Assembly (NCBI RefSeq): GCF_013377015.1
Contig: NZ_JACABA010000001.1
Location: 703,554 to 767,553, forward strand
DNA: 64,000 nt
Origin: Rhodopseudomonas sp.
GTDB lineage: Bacteria > Pseudomonadota > Alphaproteobacteria > Rhizobiales > Xanthobacteraceae
Reading direction: 5' to 3'
The notes beneath the pieces are model-generated. The model saw only the letters and a program-made list of their open reading frames with translations. It did no database searches and was not told where the DNA came from. Positions 44,774 through 55,975 of the stretch are shown piece by piece. A program made the translations under genes and the position numbers. Every line of letters starts with the position of its first letter. Position 1 is the first letter of the stretch.

Positions 44774-45562
44774 TCAGATCACGATGACCCGCGCACCGAC
44801 ATTGACGCGGCCATAGAGATCGATGACGTCCTCATTGCGCATCCGGATGCAGCCCGACGAGACGTTGGTCCCGATCGTCCACGGCTCGTTGGAGCCGTGA
44901 ATCCGATACAATGACGAGCCAAGATACATCGCGCGGGCGCCGAGCGGATTTTGCGGGCCGCCTTCCATGTGGCGCGGCAGATCAGGACGGCGCGCCAGCA
45001 TTTCCGGCGGCGGGGTCCAGGCCGGCCATTCCTTCTTCGCCGAAATCGTCTTCACGCCAGACCAGGTGAAGCCGGGCCGACCGACGCCGATGCCATAGCG
45101 CAGCGCCTTGCCGTTGCCCTGCACCAGGAACAAGAACTTGTTCGGCGTATCGACCACGATGGTGCCGGGGCTTTCCTTGCCGTGATAATCGACGAACTGC
45201 TTTTCGAATTTCGGATCGAACGTCGGGTGCGCCGGCTCGATCGCCTCCTCCTGCTGCCGCATCGCTTGCTGCGGCTCGATCGGCGGCAGCAACTGGCGAC
45301 GCTGGTCGTAGCGCGGCTGGTAGACCGGCTGCTGTTCGTAGTTCGACTGGCCGCCGTCACTAAACAGGAATTCGATGAACCCGCCGCCCATCGAGGAGCG
45401 CGACGCGGATGCGGTGCGAACCGGCGGCGGCGGCGCGGGCTGACGGGCGTAGATCACGGTGGGCTCGACGATCGATGCGGCTTCAAACGCCACCGCCTGA
45501 TGCAGTCCCGCGCCGAGGCAGGACACACTGGTAAGAAACGCAACTGTGGACTTTCTGAACAT
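44774..45562 (-). CDS. L,D-transpeptidase (YkuD domain)
   Basis: 262 residues. Signal peptide (about 1-25), Pro/Gln-rich linker (about 60-110) and YkuD catalytic domain (about 125-262). The active site is HGSNEPWTIGTNVSSGCIRM with the catalytic Cys in SGCIRM. Such enzymes make 3-3 cross-links in peptidoglycan or attach outer-membrane proteins to it in Rhizobiales. The start is either ATG 45562 or a GTG at 45577; neither has a strong ribosome binding site. The 285-bp spacer to cheZ contains an imperfect hairpin at 45673-45696. Confidence 0.92.
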   Translation of the reverse strand: MFRKSTVAFLTSVSCLGAGLHQAVAFEAASIVEPTVIYARQPAPPPPVRTASASRSSMGGGFIEFLFSDGGQSNYEQQPVYQPRYDQRRQLLPPIEPQQAMRQQEEAIEPAHPTFDPKFEKQFVDYHGKESPGTIVVDTPNKFLFLVQGNGKALRYGIGVGRPGFTWSGVKTISAKKEWPAWTPPPEMLARRPDLPRHMEGGPQNPLGARAMYLGSSLYRIHGSNEPWTIGTNVSSGCIRMRNEDVIDLYGRVNVGARVIVI

Positions 45563-45847
45563 CGACGTACTCTGCACTGTTTCGCCGTGGATGCGCCCGA
45601 GAGCGCCTGTGAACGTGCTTAACTAAAACCAAAACAGCCTCGGTTTGGTAAACAGAACCGGCGTTTCGATTCACCACGTCGTCAACGACGCGGTGTTCTT
45701 TCCGACAGCGTTTATTTTCAGTGAATCCGCGGACGCCATGGTTAATCGTTGGTGTCCGTGCGTCGACCAAAGCGAGATTGCCCGCGTGAACGCGTCGTTA
45801 AACAGATAGCACTATCAAGGTGTATTGATTGGAACTGGGATGAACCG

Positions 45848-46618
45848 ATGTCGATCCAACGCAAGCGCTTTCGTATTGAAGAACTCACGCTCGGAACTTC
45901 GCCGATCCTTGCAGACATCGGCAACGACAGCGGTCCCGGTCACCGCGAGATCATGACCGAGCTGCGCGCGATCCGCGAGCAGATGTCCAGACCGCACCGG
46001 GTCGGTCAAAGCACCAAGGAAATCGACGAGTCGGTCGCGCACGAGGCCGCGGAAGCAAAGGCGATGCTGGCGACCTACCGCGCCCAGATCGAGCAATGCG
46101 AGAAGCTCAAGATCGAGCTCGACCTGATCCACGACGCGATCAACCAGACCAAGCGGGAAATCGCGGTTCTGCATACCAAGAGTTTCAACGGCGAGGAGAT
46201 GGCCAAGGTCAACGGCGAGCTGGGCGCCGTGGTCGGTGGAACAGAAGAGGCGACGCAACAGATCCTCGAGGCCGCCGAGGCGATCGATCTGGCCGCGAGC
46301 GCGCTGACCAAGGTGAACTCGCCCGATCAGCAGAAGCTGCTCAGCGAGGAAATCCAGGAGCGCGTGATCTCGATCTTCGAAGCCTGCAACTTCCAGGACC
46401 TGACCGGCCAGCGCATCAACAAGGTGATGACCACGATGAAGTTCATCGAGAACCACATCACCGTCATGATGGACATCTGGGGCGGCGTCGACGAAATCAA
46501 GGCGCACGCGCCGCCGATCGTGGACACCCGCGACGGCGACGCCAAGCTTTTGAACGGACCGAAGCTGGACGACGATGGCCACGCCTCGCAGGACGACATC
46601 GACGCGCTGTTCGACTGA
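45848..46618 (+). CDS. cheZ: Protein phosphatase CheZ-like
   Basis: 256 residues, mostly helical. The CheZ catalytic segment is clear: FEACNFQDLTGQRINKV, with D184 and Q188 matching E. coli D143 and Q147. The extreme C terminus, SQDDIDALFD (247-256), resembles both the CheZ CheY-binding helix and the FliM N-terminal peptide. It speeds dephosphorylation of CheY-P. The start at 45848 follows GGGATGAA; the open frame back to 45749 is not family-like. No che operon is adjacent; cheY is at 5543. Confidence 0.88.
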   Translation: MSIQRKRFRIEELTLGTSPILADIGNDSGPGHREIMTELRAIREQMSRPHRVGQSTKEIDESVAHEAAEAKAMLATYRAQIEQCEKLKIELDLIHDAINQTKREIAVLHTKSFNGEEMAKVNGELGAVVGGTEEATQQILEAAEAIDLAASALTKVNSPDQQKLLSEEIQERVISIFEACNFQDLTGQRINKVMTTMKFIENHITVMMDIWGGVDEIKAHAPPIVDTRDGDAKLLNGPKLDDDGHASQDDIDALFD

Positions 46619-46629
46619 TCGCAACAACC

Positions 46630-47844
46630 TCAACGCCGCGTGGCGACGCGCGGCGGCCTGATCGCCAGGAAACAGCCCAGCGCCACCACGGTGCCGGCCA
46701 GTCCGAACGCGATCACCACCGGATCGGACAGGCGCTCGACCGCGGACGCCACCACGAACGGCGCCAGCGCCTGAACAAACAGCGCGGGCCGCGCGATCCG
46801 GCCGATCACCCGCCCATAACCCACCGGACCAAACATCAGCAGCGGCAACGCGCCGCGCGCGATTGTCATCACCCCGTTGGCGGCGCCGAAAGCGACGCAG
46901 AACAGCGCCGCCACCGGCACCGATATTCCGACCAGGGCCAGCATCGCGAACGACAACGCCATCAGCGTGATCGCGCCACGGGCGATCCATAACGGATGGG
47001 TGCGGCCGGCCAGCAGAAAATCGACCAGTCTTGCGGCGACCTGGGCCGGACCGAACATCGCCCCGAGCGTCACCACGGTGGCTGCACTGATGCCGCCGCG
47101 CTGCAGCATCGCCAGCAGATTCGAGGTGACCCCCGAGAGGATGAAGGCGTACAGCGCGAATGCCGCGGCCAGCAGGACGAACGGCCAGCCCTCTGGCTGC
47201 ATCAGCGGATCGGGGACGACGATGGGGTTCACCGCAGCCGGCAATGGTGTCACCGCGACCGCCGCTGTCCGCGGCAATGCGAAGCCGTGCAGTGGCGCGA
47301 TCACGCAGGCCATCACCGCCGCGAAGCACAGATAGGTACCGCGCCATCCGACGTGCTCGAGCAGGATCTGCGTCGCCGGCCAGCCAACCGTGGAGGCGAA
47401 GCCGCCGGCGAAAGTGACGAAGATGATCTGCCGCCGCGCCGAGGTTCCGAACAGCCGCGCCAGCGTGGTGAAGGCCGGATCATACAGCGTCGAGGCCATC
47501 GCCGCGCCGATCAGCAGCCAGCTCGCAAGGTAGATCGGACGCTGATCCGCGGTGGCCAGCAGCGCGAGGCCGAGCGCGCCAGCGAGCGCCCCCGATGACA
47601 TCACGATATTGCCGCCGTGACGATCGATCAGGCCGCCGACGATCGGCGCCATCACCCCCGATGTCACCAGCCCGAGTGAAAATCCGGCCATGCAGAACGC
47701 CAGCGACCAGCCATGCGCGGCCGCGACATGCGGCATGGTCAGGACCGGCGGATAGATCAGCATGCCCCAGCATAGGATCTGGGTCACCGAGAGAACGACG
47801 ACAGCGCGTTGAGGCCCCAGCAACAGGTTGCGCAGTCGCCCCAT
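46630..47844 (-). CDS. MFS transporter
   Basis: 404 residues, about 12 membrane segments. The half-signature GGLIDRHGGN follows helix 2. The pattern (SVTQILCWGMLIYPPVL, GWSLAFCMAGFSLGLVTSG) resembles the monocarboxylate-type or OxlT-like carriers, substrate unknown. No partner gene indicates its role: it lies tail to tail with cheZ (11 bp) and 36 bp from the lipoprotein gene, same strand. Confidence 0.85.
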   Translation of the reverse strand: MGRLRNLLLGPQRAVVVLSVTQILCWGMLIYPPVLTMPHVAAAHGWSLAFCMAGFSLGLVTSGVMAPIVGGLIDRHGGNIVMSSGALAGALGLALLATADQRPIYLASWLLIGAAMASTLYDPAFTTLARLFGTSARRQIIFVTFAGGFASTVGWPATQILLEHVGWRGTYLCFAAVMACVIAPLHGFALPRTAAVAVTPLPAAVNPIVVPDPLMQPEGWPFVLLAAAFALYAFILSGVTSNLLAMLQRGGISAATVVTLGAMFGPAQVAARLVDFLLAGRTHPLWIARGAITLMALSFAMLALVGISVPVAALFCVAFGAANGVMTIARGALPLLMFGPVGYGRVIGRIARPALFVQALAPFVVASAVERLSDPVVIAFGLAGTVVALGCFLAIRPPRVATRR

Positions 47845-47880
47845 CAGATCATGACGTCAGGCCAGCGATCGGACTGCACC

Positions 47881-48393
47881 TCATGCGCGGGGCGCGCAGC
47901 GGACATAGACCATGTTGCCGTAGCGGGTGGCGGCATCCTTGTCGATGAAGCGGGTCACCAGAACCCGGCCGTCGAACGACACGATCTCGCGGTCCTGCTC
48001 GCCGCCGGAGGGCCCCGGCGGGCCGATATAGTTCTTGCCGCTGGGGCTGCCCTTCAGCCGTAATTCCTGCGGCGTCGCCTGGTCGGCCAGATGCATGATC
48101 ACGCCGCCGGAGCTGCCGGCGCCGATCACATAGGGCTGCTTGCATTGTCCGCGCGCCGCCGCCTCGGTGCGGGCCCGGTCGGCGGGATTTTGGAACGACG
48201 CCAGCCCCCAGCGGCCGACGATTTCGTCGGCCCGGATCGTCGCTGGCATTTCCGGCGCAACCGCGGGTTCTTGCACCGCAACCTGCTGCGATCCCCCGAA
48301 ACCGCCGAAAGTGCCGCAAGCCCCGAGACTCAACGCCAGCACCGAAGCGAGTCCCAGATGAGAAAATGCGCGTGCGTAGCGTGAACTGATCAT
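47881..48393 (-). CDS. Lipoprotein of unknown function
   Basis: 170 residues. A lipoprotein signal ends LALSLGAC, with the lipidated Cys at about 26. The mature part contains EIVGRWGLASFQNPADRAR and a Gly-rich loop, with YVRC near the end; the WGLASF stretch and size suggest a small lipocalin-like or inhibitor-type barrel (weak inference). GGGGAT precedes the ATG at 48393. It is probably cotranscribed with the downstream MFS gene. Divergent from groES. Confidence 0.82.
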   Translation of the reverse strand: MISSRYARAFSHLGLASVLALSLGACGTFGGFGGSQQVAVQEPAVAPEMPATIRADEIVGRWGLASFQNPADRARTEAAARGQCKQPYVIGAGSSGGVIMHLADQATPQELRLKGSPSGKNYIGPPGPSGGEQDREIVSFDGRVLVTRFIDKDAATRYGNMVYVRCAPRA

Positions 48394-48547
48394 GACTATC
48401 CCCAAGCGAAACGTCCCCGACCGCACCCGCCGTCCAGACAAGCGCAAAACTCCTGACAGAGCAATGCGGTCTCATTAACTACGCTGGTGCTCTGATCTGG
48501 TTTCCTGAACCATCCTATATTGACCTCACCAAGGTCTTAAGCCCTTG

Positions 48548-48575
48548 CTTGACAGGATCGGCGCCAAGTCATATT
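48548..48575 (+). promoter_or_regulatory. Probable groESL promoter (RpoH- or RpoD-type)
   Basis: CTTGAC at 48548-48553 and CATATT at 48570-48575, 16 bp apart, fit both the alphaproteobacterial heat-shock (CTTG...CATAT-like) and housekeeping consensus. Transcription would start close to the CIRCE-like element just downstream. The rest of the 305-bp groES/lipoprotein spacer shows nothing else I can name. Confidence 0.65.
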
Positions 48576-48587
48576 CCGAGCACACAA

Positions 48588-48614
48588 TTAGCACTCCCGC
48601 AGCACGATTGCCAA
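48588..48614 (+). promoter_or_regulatory. CIRCE element with degenerate right arm (HrcA site)
   Basis: The consensus is TTAGCACTC-N9-GAGTGCTAA. Here the left arm TTAGCACTC is exact, the spacer is exactly 9 bases, and the right arm reads GATTGCCAA, matching 7 of 9. HrcA binding here would repress groESL except under heat stress; the altered arm may weaken it. Confidence 0.82.
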
Positions 48615-48698
48615 GAACGTCGCCGCATCAGCCAGTGCTCCGCACCCGCTGACTGGCATTCGAAGCAAAGCGATCAAGCAAACGCACAGGAAACCCTC

Positions 48699-48995
48699 AT
48701 GGCCAAAACCAATTTCCGCCCTCTGCATGACCGTGTCGTGGTCAAGCGTGTCGATGCCGAAACCAAGACCAAGGGTGGCATCATCATTCCCGACAGCGCC
48801 AAGGAAAAGCCGCAAGAGGGTCTGGTCGTCGCGGTCGGCCCCGGTGGACGCGATGAAGCCGGCAAGTTGATCCCGATCGACATCAAGACCGGCGACAGGG
48901 TGCTGTTCGGCAAATGGTCCGGCACCGAGATCAAGCTCGACGGCGAGGAGCTCCTGATCATGAAGGAGTCCGACATCATGGGCGTGCTGAGCTAA
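48699..48995 (+). CDS. groS: Co-chaperonin GroES
   Basis: 98 residues, the lid of the GroEL chamber. N terminus [21 protein letters not shown], mobile loop [19 protein letters not shown], and [18 protein letters not shown] are typical. AGGAAACC precedes the start at 48699. Controlled by the upstream promoter and CIRCE-like site. The gap to groEL is 153 bp, long for this operon, because a palindromic repeat has been inserted. Confidence 0.98.
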   Translation: MAKTNFRPLHDRVVVKRVDAETKTKGGIIIPDSAKEKPQEGLVVAVGPGGRDEAGKLIPIDIKTGDRVLFGKWSGTEIKLDGEELLIMKESDIMGVLS

Positions 48996-49023
48996 CCAGC
49001 AATCACACATCATCGCTCTCTGA

Positions 49024-50807
<1,784 letters not shown>

Positions 50808-50833
50808 GCCACGCCGACACTGGAACTCGCATC

Positions 50834-50863
50834 GAAGGCCGCCTCCGGGCGGCCTTCTTTTTT
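50834..50863 (+). terminator. Intrinsic terminator of groESL
   Basis: Perfect 10-bp stem GAAGGCCGCC/GGCGGCCTTC (50834-50857) with a TCCG loop and six T (50858-50863), 27 bp after the groEL stop. Confidence 0.94.
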
Positions 50864-50963
50864 GGCGTTTGCTCGAGGATTTGCTAGGCAATGCCTTGGT
50901 TCCGATTCAATGCGAATCGAGAAAGCTCGACACGCTCGAAAGTCGCCCTGCGAGGATTCCGGA

Positions 50964-52154
50964 ATGCGCGCGCTCATCTTCAGTCTGCTGCTACTGGTCC
51001 CTGCGGCCGATACCGCTTTTGCCCAGACCAAAGCCGCAAAGCAGCCCACGGGCGAGACCGAAACCCGCTACTTCACCTCGATCGACGGTTTCATGGATGG
51101 CAACGCCGACGTCGTCCTGAAGGAGACCCGGCAGGGCAAGACGGTCAGCTCAGCGGTGCTCGACGTCTGTTATCCCGCGGACAAGACCTCCGACCGCAAG
51201 GACCGCTTCGTCGTCAATCTGGCTGTCAACGGCCAGACCCTGAGCGGAACCACGCAGAGCCTCGGCGACAAAGCCCCGGTCGCGGTGAAGCTGACCCGCA
51301 AGCCGACCGGCGACACCTTTGAATTCAAGGGGCAGGTTACCGTCGGGACGACCGTGAACGAGATCGCTTCGGCCGACAATACCGACCTCAGCGAAAAGGA
51401 ATTCCACGACAACCTCTCGACCGACGACAGCATCGCCGCGGCGCCCAAGGATTTCACCGAAGTCTCGCCCGAAGCGATCGGCGTCAGGGTGAAGCTCGAT
51501 GCGACGCTGGATTTTCTCAAAGGCCTGAAAGGCCAAAACGTCGAGATCGCGCTCAGCAGCCTGAATGCCGGCTGCGACGCGCTGCGAGCGGGCGAGCAGG
51601 TGATCACGCTGGCGGTCGATCCGGATCGCGCGGCGGACTTCGTTGCCAAAGCCAAGGCGACGCCGGGCGTCGTCAACGCCGGCTGGACCACCGGCGTGTT
51701 CGACATGGACCGCAGCATCCGCTTTGCCGCCGCGGATTGGCGCGACGGCGACAAGCTGAACCGCGACAAGCTTGCGACCGCGATCGCCGCCGTGCTGTCG
51801 AAGACCCTGGCGGCGAAATTGTCGACCGCGGTGTGGAGCGACACCACCGGCAAGCTGAAGCTGACGTTCAAGCGGCCCAGCGCCTTGCTGCCGGCGCTGC
51901 AACTGACCGAAACCTTGGAAGTCACCGCGCTGGCCGCGCCCGACAAGCCGGGATCCACCGACCGACTGATGCTCTGGCTGGGCACCCCCTCGGTTTCGAC
52001 CGCGGACGAAACGCCGGGCGCGAAGCTCAACCTGAACGACGATTCCGGCAGTGACGAAGAAGCCGAGCCAAAGGACGGCGCCGCCTCGCTCGACGCGCTG
52101 GCCAAGGAATTCAAGGCCCAGCGCTGGGATTCCGACAAGTCCGCCTGGAAATGA
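50964..52154 (+). CDS. Exported protein of unknown function
   Basis: 396 residues. Signal peptide (about 1-21, ending TAFAQ). The mature protein begins with TRYFTSIDGFMDGNADVVLKE, followed by repeated beta-rich segments and a conserved-looking stretch PEAIGVRVKLDATLDFLKGLKG, and ends with an acidic stretch (NDDSGSDEEAEP). I recognise no domain. Start 50964 follows GAGGAT by 7 bases; the frame continues upstream through the groEL terminator and is not real there. Monocistronic. Confidence 0.8.
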   Translation: MRALIFSLLLLVPAADTAFAQTKAAKQPTGETETRYFTSIDGFMDGNADVVLKETRQGKTVSSAVLDVCYPADKTSDRKDRFVVNLAVNGQTLSGTTQSLGDKAPVAVKLTRKPTGDTFEFKGQVTVGTTVNEIASADNTDLSEKEFHDNLSTDDSIAAAPKDFTEVSPEAIGVRVKLDATLDFLKGLKGQNVEIALSSLNAGCDALRAGEQVITLAVDPDRAADFVAKAKATPGVVNAGWTTGVFDMDRSIRFAAADWRDGDKLNRDKLATAIAAVLSKTLAAKLSTAVWSDTTGKLKLTFKRPSALLPALQLTETLEVTALAAPDKPGSTDRLMLWLGTPSVSTADETPGAKLNLNDDSGSDEEAEPKDGAASLDALAKEFKAQRWDSDKSAWK

Positions 52155-52265
52155 CTCGCTAGCCACTTTCGTCGAAGTCGGGCGCGACCGCCCGGCCGGC
52201 GAATTGACATGCCGCCGCATAGCGGCAAAGAAGCCCTTCCTTCCAGCTCCGGGATTTCAGGTTGA

Positions 52266-53747
52266 ATGGCGCGCTATGACGCAGTGGTGATCGGCGCGGG
52301 CCTTGGCGGCTTGACGGCAGGCGCGATCCTGGCGCGCGAGGGCCGCAAGGTTCTGGTGATCGAGCGCGGCAACTCGGTCGGCGGCGCAGCGTCGAGCTAC
52401 AAGGTCGGCGATCTGTTTGTCGAAGGTTCGCTGCATGTCACCAGCAATCCGCACCATGCCGAAGACCCCAAGCATGGCGCGCTGAGCCGCGCCGGCGTGC
52501 TCGACGCGGTGAAATGGATTCCAACTGGCGCGCTGTATGAGGCGCGCGGCGGCCCGCTGGGCCGTCCGTTTCTGCTTCCAGACAATTTCGCCGCGGCGCG
52601 CGGCGCGCTGAACGAACGGTTTCCGGAAGCGCGCCACGGCATCGCGCAACTGCTCGACGAGATGGAACGGATCGCTGCAACCGGCGACATCACGCTGAAC
52701 GATCAGGATCTGCAGCTGTCGCTATCCGACAAGCTCGACCGACTGTTCGGCGATAATGAAGCCATCAAATGCGCGCTGGCGGCGAACTTGTCCTACTATC
52801 ACGACGACCCCACGACGCTGCGGTGGGCTAGCTTCGCGATGGCGCAAGGCGGCTTCCTGCGCGGTGGCGCCTGCTTCATCCAGGGCGGCTCGCAGCGGCT
52901 GTCCAGCGCGCTGGCTCGCGCGATCCGGATGGCGGGCGGCGAGGTGTTGTTGCGCCGCAGCGTCAGCGCGATCGCACTGAATGCCGACGGCGAATTTGGC
53001 TACGTCACCCACACCGCGCGGGACGGCAGTGATCCGCAGATCGTCGAGTGCCGGCGGATTATCGGTAATGCCGCGCCGGCGATCCTGGCGTCGCTGCTGC
53101 CCGAAGCCGACGCGACGCGTTTGAATGACAGCTACGCGCGGGAAACGCCATCGATCTCGCTGTTCGCCCTCACGCTGGGACTATCGACGCCGCCGCGGGC
53201 GTTCGGCGTGGGCAGCTATTCGACGCAGCTGCTGCCGGACTGGATGACGACGCTCGCAGGCTACACGCAGGGAAAGTCGTTGATGGCCGAGGAGCCGGCC
53301 GGGCGGATGCCGCCGCTGGCGATCGTCGACTACGCGGCGATCGATTCCGGCGTGCCGGCACCGCCTTACGTTGTTTCCGTGGTCGGGCCGGACCTGCTGT
53401 CAAACTGGAGCGCGCTCGAGCCGGACGCCTATCGCGCCAAGCGCGGGCGCTGGCAGCAAGCCATCGTCGACTATCTCGACGCGCAATATCCCGGACTTGC
53501 CGCCGCGGTGACGGCGTCGTCCTTCAACACCGCGATGTCGGTGCAGCAATATCTCAACGCGCCGCAAGGCTCGGTCTATGGTTTCGCGCCGACCTTGCCG
53601 GAACCGAACGGTCGCGCGACCGACCGCTCGCCGCGCACCGTCCTGCCAGGGCTGTATCTGGCCTCGGCCTATGCCGGATTAGGCGGCTACACCGGTGTGG
53701 TGCAGTCGGCGGAAACCTGCGCCGACATCATCCTGGGCGGCGCCTGA
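52266..53747 (+). CDS. Phytoene desaturase-like FAD-dependent oxidoreductase
   Basis: 493 residues. N-terminal dinucleotide-binding motif VVIGAGLGGLTAGAILAREG followed by VIERGNSVGGAASSYK, and the C-terminal FAD segment GLYLASAYAGLGGYTGVVQSAE, place it in the CrtI/CrtISO/COG1233 group. These act on carotenoids, retinoids or other polyprenoids. No carotenoid gene adjoins it, so the substrate is open. The start ATG at 52266 is close to the motif, as usual. Tail to tail with the META-like gene, 4 bp apart. Confidence 0.85.
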   Translation: MARYDAVVIGAGLGGLTAGAILAREGRKVLVIERGNSVGGAASSYKVGDLFVEGSLHVTSNPHHAEDPKHGALSRAGVLDAVKWIPTGALYEARGGPLGRPFLLPDNFAAARGALNERFPEARHGIAQLLDEMERIAATGDITLNDQDLQLSLSDKLDRLFGDNEAIKCALAANLSYYHDDPTTLRWASFAMAQGGFLRGGACFIQGGSQRLSSALARAIRMAGGEVLLRRSVSAIALNADGEFGYVTHTARDGSDPQIVECRRIIGNAAPAILASLLPEADATRLNDSYARETPSISLFALTLGLSTPPRAFGVGSYSTQLLPDWMTTLAGYTQGKSLMAEEPAGRMPPLAIVDYAAIDSGVPAPPYVVSVVGPDLLSNWSALEPDAYRAKRGRWQQAIVDYLDAQYPGLAAAVTASSFNTAMSVQQYLNAPQGSVYGFAPTLPEPNGRATDRSPRTVLPGLYLASAYAGLGGYTGVVQSAETCADIILGGA

Positions 53748-53751
53748 CCGG

Positions 53752-54165
53752 TCAATTGGTGTTGAGCCGGAACCGCAGCGGCTGGGCTCCGAGAAACGTG
53801 ATCAGATCGCCCTGCCGCTTCCACGTGGTCGCCTCGCTCAGCGCTGCGACCAGCGCATCGTCGGCCTGCGCACGGTCGGGCGGACAAGCGCGCTCTTGTA
53901 GCGGACCCGGCACGAAGATCACGGTATTGCCGGCGATCGAGAACTGACCCTTGCCGCCTTTGCACCATAGCTCCAGCCTGGTCTCGCCATTGTCGCCGAT
54001 CTCGAGGGTGGGAAGCCGCTTCGAGCTGGGCTGACGCGCCGCATCCAGGGTCATTTCCAGCCCGAACGGAAATTCGTCGGCGGCATAGGCCGGTGCTACG
54101 CCCGGCATCGCTACCGACAACAGGAGTGCAATGGCGACGTATCTCGGATCGGTTGCAGAAATCAT
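53752..54165 (-). CDS. Exported META/HslJ-like small protein
   Basis: 137 residues. Signal peptide (about 1-28, ending APAYAAD). The mature part resembles a META/HslJ-type domain: LELWCKGGKGQFSIAGNTVIFVPG, RACPPDRAQADDALVAAL, and WKRQGDLITFLG. Two cysteines could pair. Such proteins are linked in other bacteria to heat or drug stress, but that transfer is weak. Tail to tail with the flavoenzyme gene. Confidence 0.65.
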   Translation of the reverse strand: MISATDPRYVAIALLLSVAMPGVAPAYAADEFPFGLEMTLDAARQPSSKRLPTLEIGDNGETRLELWCKGGKGQFSIAGNTVIFVPGPLQERACPPDRAQADDALVAALSEATTWKRQGDLITFLGAQPLRFRLNTN

Positions 54166-54255
54166 CTTGCCTCGGGGCTCTGATCAGACGCCCGGCTTTC
54201 TACCCGGGGGCCATCGGCTTGACCAGACGCGCCGTCGCACAAATTCCGGGCGCAC

Positions 54256-54289
54256 AAAAAATCCCCGCGACGATAGCCGCGGGGATTTT
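54256..54289 (-). terminator. Intrinsic terminator of the lactate permease gene
   Basis: Perfect 12-bp stem AAAATCCCCGCG/CGCGGGGATTTT (54258-54289) with an 8-base loop; on the minus strand six T follow (54256-54261). It lies 22 bp after the permease stop. Confidence 0.93.
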
Positions 54290-54310
54290 CGTCGTGACCG
54301 AACGCGAGTG

Positions 54311-55975
54311 CTATTTCAAAACCATCGCGGTGAACGGATAGACATAGGCCTGCAAGGTCACGAGCACGCCGACAAGGCAGGCCAGCACGATCGAATGCAG
54401 GAACACGTAACGCAGGATCGAGCCTTCGTGGCCGTACCAATTGGTCGCGGTGGAGGCGACCACGATCGATTGCGCATCGATCATCTTGCCCATCACGCCA
54501 CCGGACGAATTGGCGGCGCCCATCAGGATCGGCGACAACCCGAGTTGCTCAGAGGTGATCTTCTGCAAATTGCCGAACAGCACGTTGGAGGCGGTATCCG
54601 ATCCAGTCAGCGCCACGCCGAGCCAGCCGAGCAGCGTGCCGAAGAACGGATACAGCACGCCAGTGGCAGCGAAGGCGAGGCCGAGCGTCGCGTCGACCCC
54701 CGACAATCGGGTCAGCGTGCCGATCGCCAGCATCGCCGAGATCGTGATCAGCGAAATCGCGCAGACCCTGATGGTACGGCCATATTCGGCGATCATCTTC
54801 AACGGCGAGAAGCCCATCAGGAAGCCGGAGATGATCGCGGCGATTAGCATCCCGGTTCCGGTGAACGACAGGTAGGTGAAGGCGAACACCGCGCCCTGCG
54901 GAGTCGGCTTCGCGGCCACCGGCGGCACCGAGTTAATCATATTGTGCAGCTCGGGCACCGGATAGGCCCAGACGAAGATCGAGTTCGCCCAGGTCTTGAA
55001 CGCGCCGTTGCCCCAGACCAGCATCACGATGCAGACGATGATCCACGGCAGCAGCGCTCCCCAGAGCTGCGCCGAGGTCAGCGCGGTCTTGTCCATCGGC
55101 TTCGGCGGCGCCATGGTCGCGGCCGATTCATCCTTGCCGCGCAGCTTCGCCGACAGCCACAGCTCTTTCGGCTGCCACACTTTCAGGAACAGGATCAGGC
55201 AGGCCATCGAGATCAGCGAGGCGCCGATGTCGACGATCCAGGGATTGATGTAGTTCGAGATCACGAATTGCGGGATCGCGAAGGACAGCCCCGTCACCAG
55301 GATGGCAGGCCAGATCGCCAGCATGCCGCGCCACCCGGCGAAGGCGGTGATCAGCCAGAACGGCACCAGCAGCGAGAAGAACGGCAACTGCCGTCCGACC
55401 ATGGCGCCGAGGACGTAGGGATCGAGCCCGGTAACCGAGGCGAGACCCTGGATCGGGGTGCCGAGTGCGCCGTAAGCGACCGGCGCGGTATTGGCGATCA
55501 GCGACAGGCCGGAGGCCGCCAGCGGCGAGAAGCCGAGCCCGATCAGCACCGCACCGGTGATCGCCACGGGGGTGCCAAAGCCGGACGCGCCTTCGAAGAA
55601 CGCGCCGAAAGCGAAAGCGATCAGCAGCAATTGCAGCCGGCGGTCGGTGGTGACGCCGCCGATCGCGCGCTGCAACAGTTCAAATTTCCCAGTCTCCACG
55701 GTAATTCGGTAGAGAAAAATGACGTTGAGCACGATCCAGCCGATCGGAAAGAAGCCGGTCACCACGCCCAGCAGCGAGGCCCGGATCGACATGTTCGCCG
55801 GCATCGTGAAGATCACGATCGCGATCAGATTGGCGGCGATCAGCGCGATGATAGCGGCGAGATGTGCCTTGACCTTGCCGGTGGCGATCAGCACCAGCAG
55901 CAGCACCACCGGAATCGCCGCGGCGATGGTCGACAATGCCGTACTGCCGAGCGGATTATAGATCTGGTTCCACAT
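54311..55975 (-). CDS. lctP: L-lactate permease (LctP/GlcA family)
   Basis: 554 residues, about 13 membrane segments. Proton symporter family that carries lactate and, in the GlcA branch, glycolate. Family marks: FGAFFEGASGFGTPVAITGA, NTAPVAYGALGTPI, LGWLGVALTGSDTASNVLFGNLQ and the NSSGGVMGKMIDAQSIVVAS stretch. The start at 55975 follows GGGGGAGAG; the frame continues upstream to 56128 without support. The glcDEF genes in the same window make glycolate a plausible substrate. It is monocistronic with a strong terminator. Confidence 0.93.
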   Translation of the reverse strand: MWNQIYNPLGSTALSTIAAAIPVVLLLVLIATGKVKAHLAAIIALIAANLIAIVIFTMPANMSIRASLLGVVTGFFPIGWIVLNVIFLYRITVETGKFELLQRAIGGVTTDRRLQLLLIAFAFGAFFEGASGFGTPVAITGAVLIGLGFSPLAASGLSLIANTAPVAYGALGTPIQGLASVTGLDPYVLGAMVGRQLPFFSLLVPFWLITAFAGWRGMLAIWPAILVTGLSFAIPQFVISNYINPWIVDIGASLISMACLILFLKVWQPKELWLSAKLRGKDESAATMAPPKPMDKTALTSAQLWGALLPWIIVCIVMLVWGNGAFKTWANSIFVWAYPVPELHNMINSVPPVAAKPTPQGAVFAFTYLSFTGTGMLIAAIISGFLMGFSPLKMIAEYGRTIRVCAISLITISAMLAIGTLTRLSGVDATLGLAFAATGVLYPFFGTLLGWLGVALTGSDTASNVLFGNLQKITSEQLGLSPILMGAANSSGGVMGKMIDAQSIVVASTATNWYGHEGSILRYVFLHSIVLACLVGVLVTLQAYVYPFTAMVLK

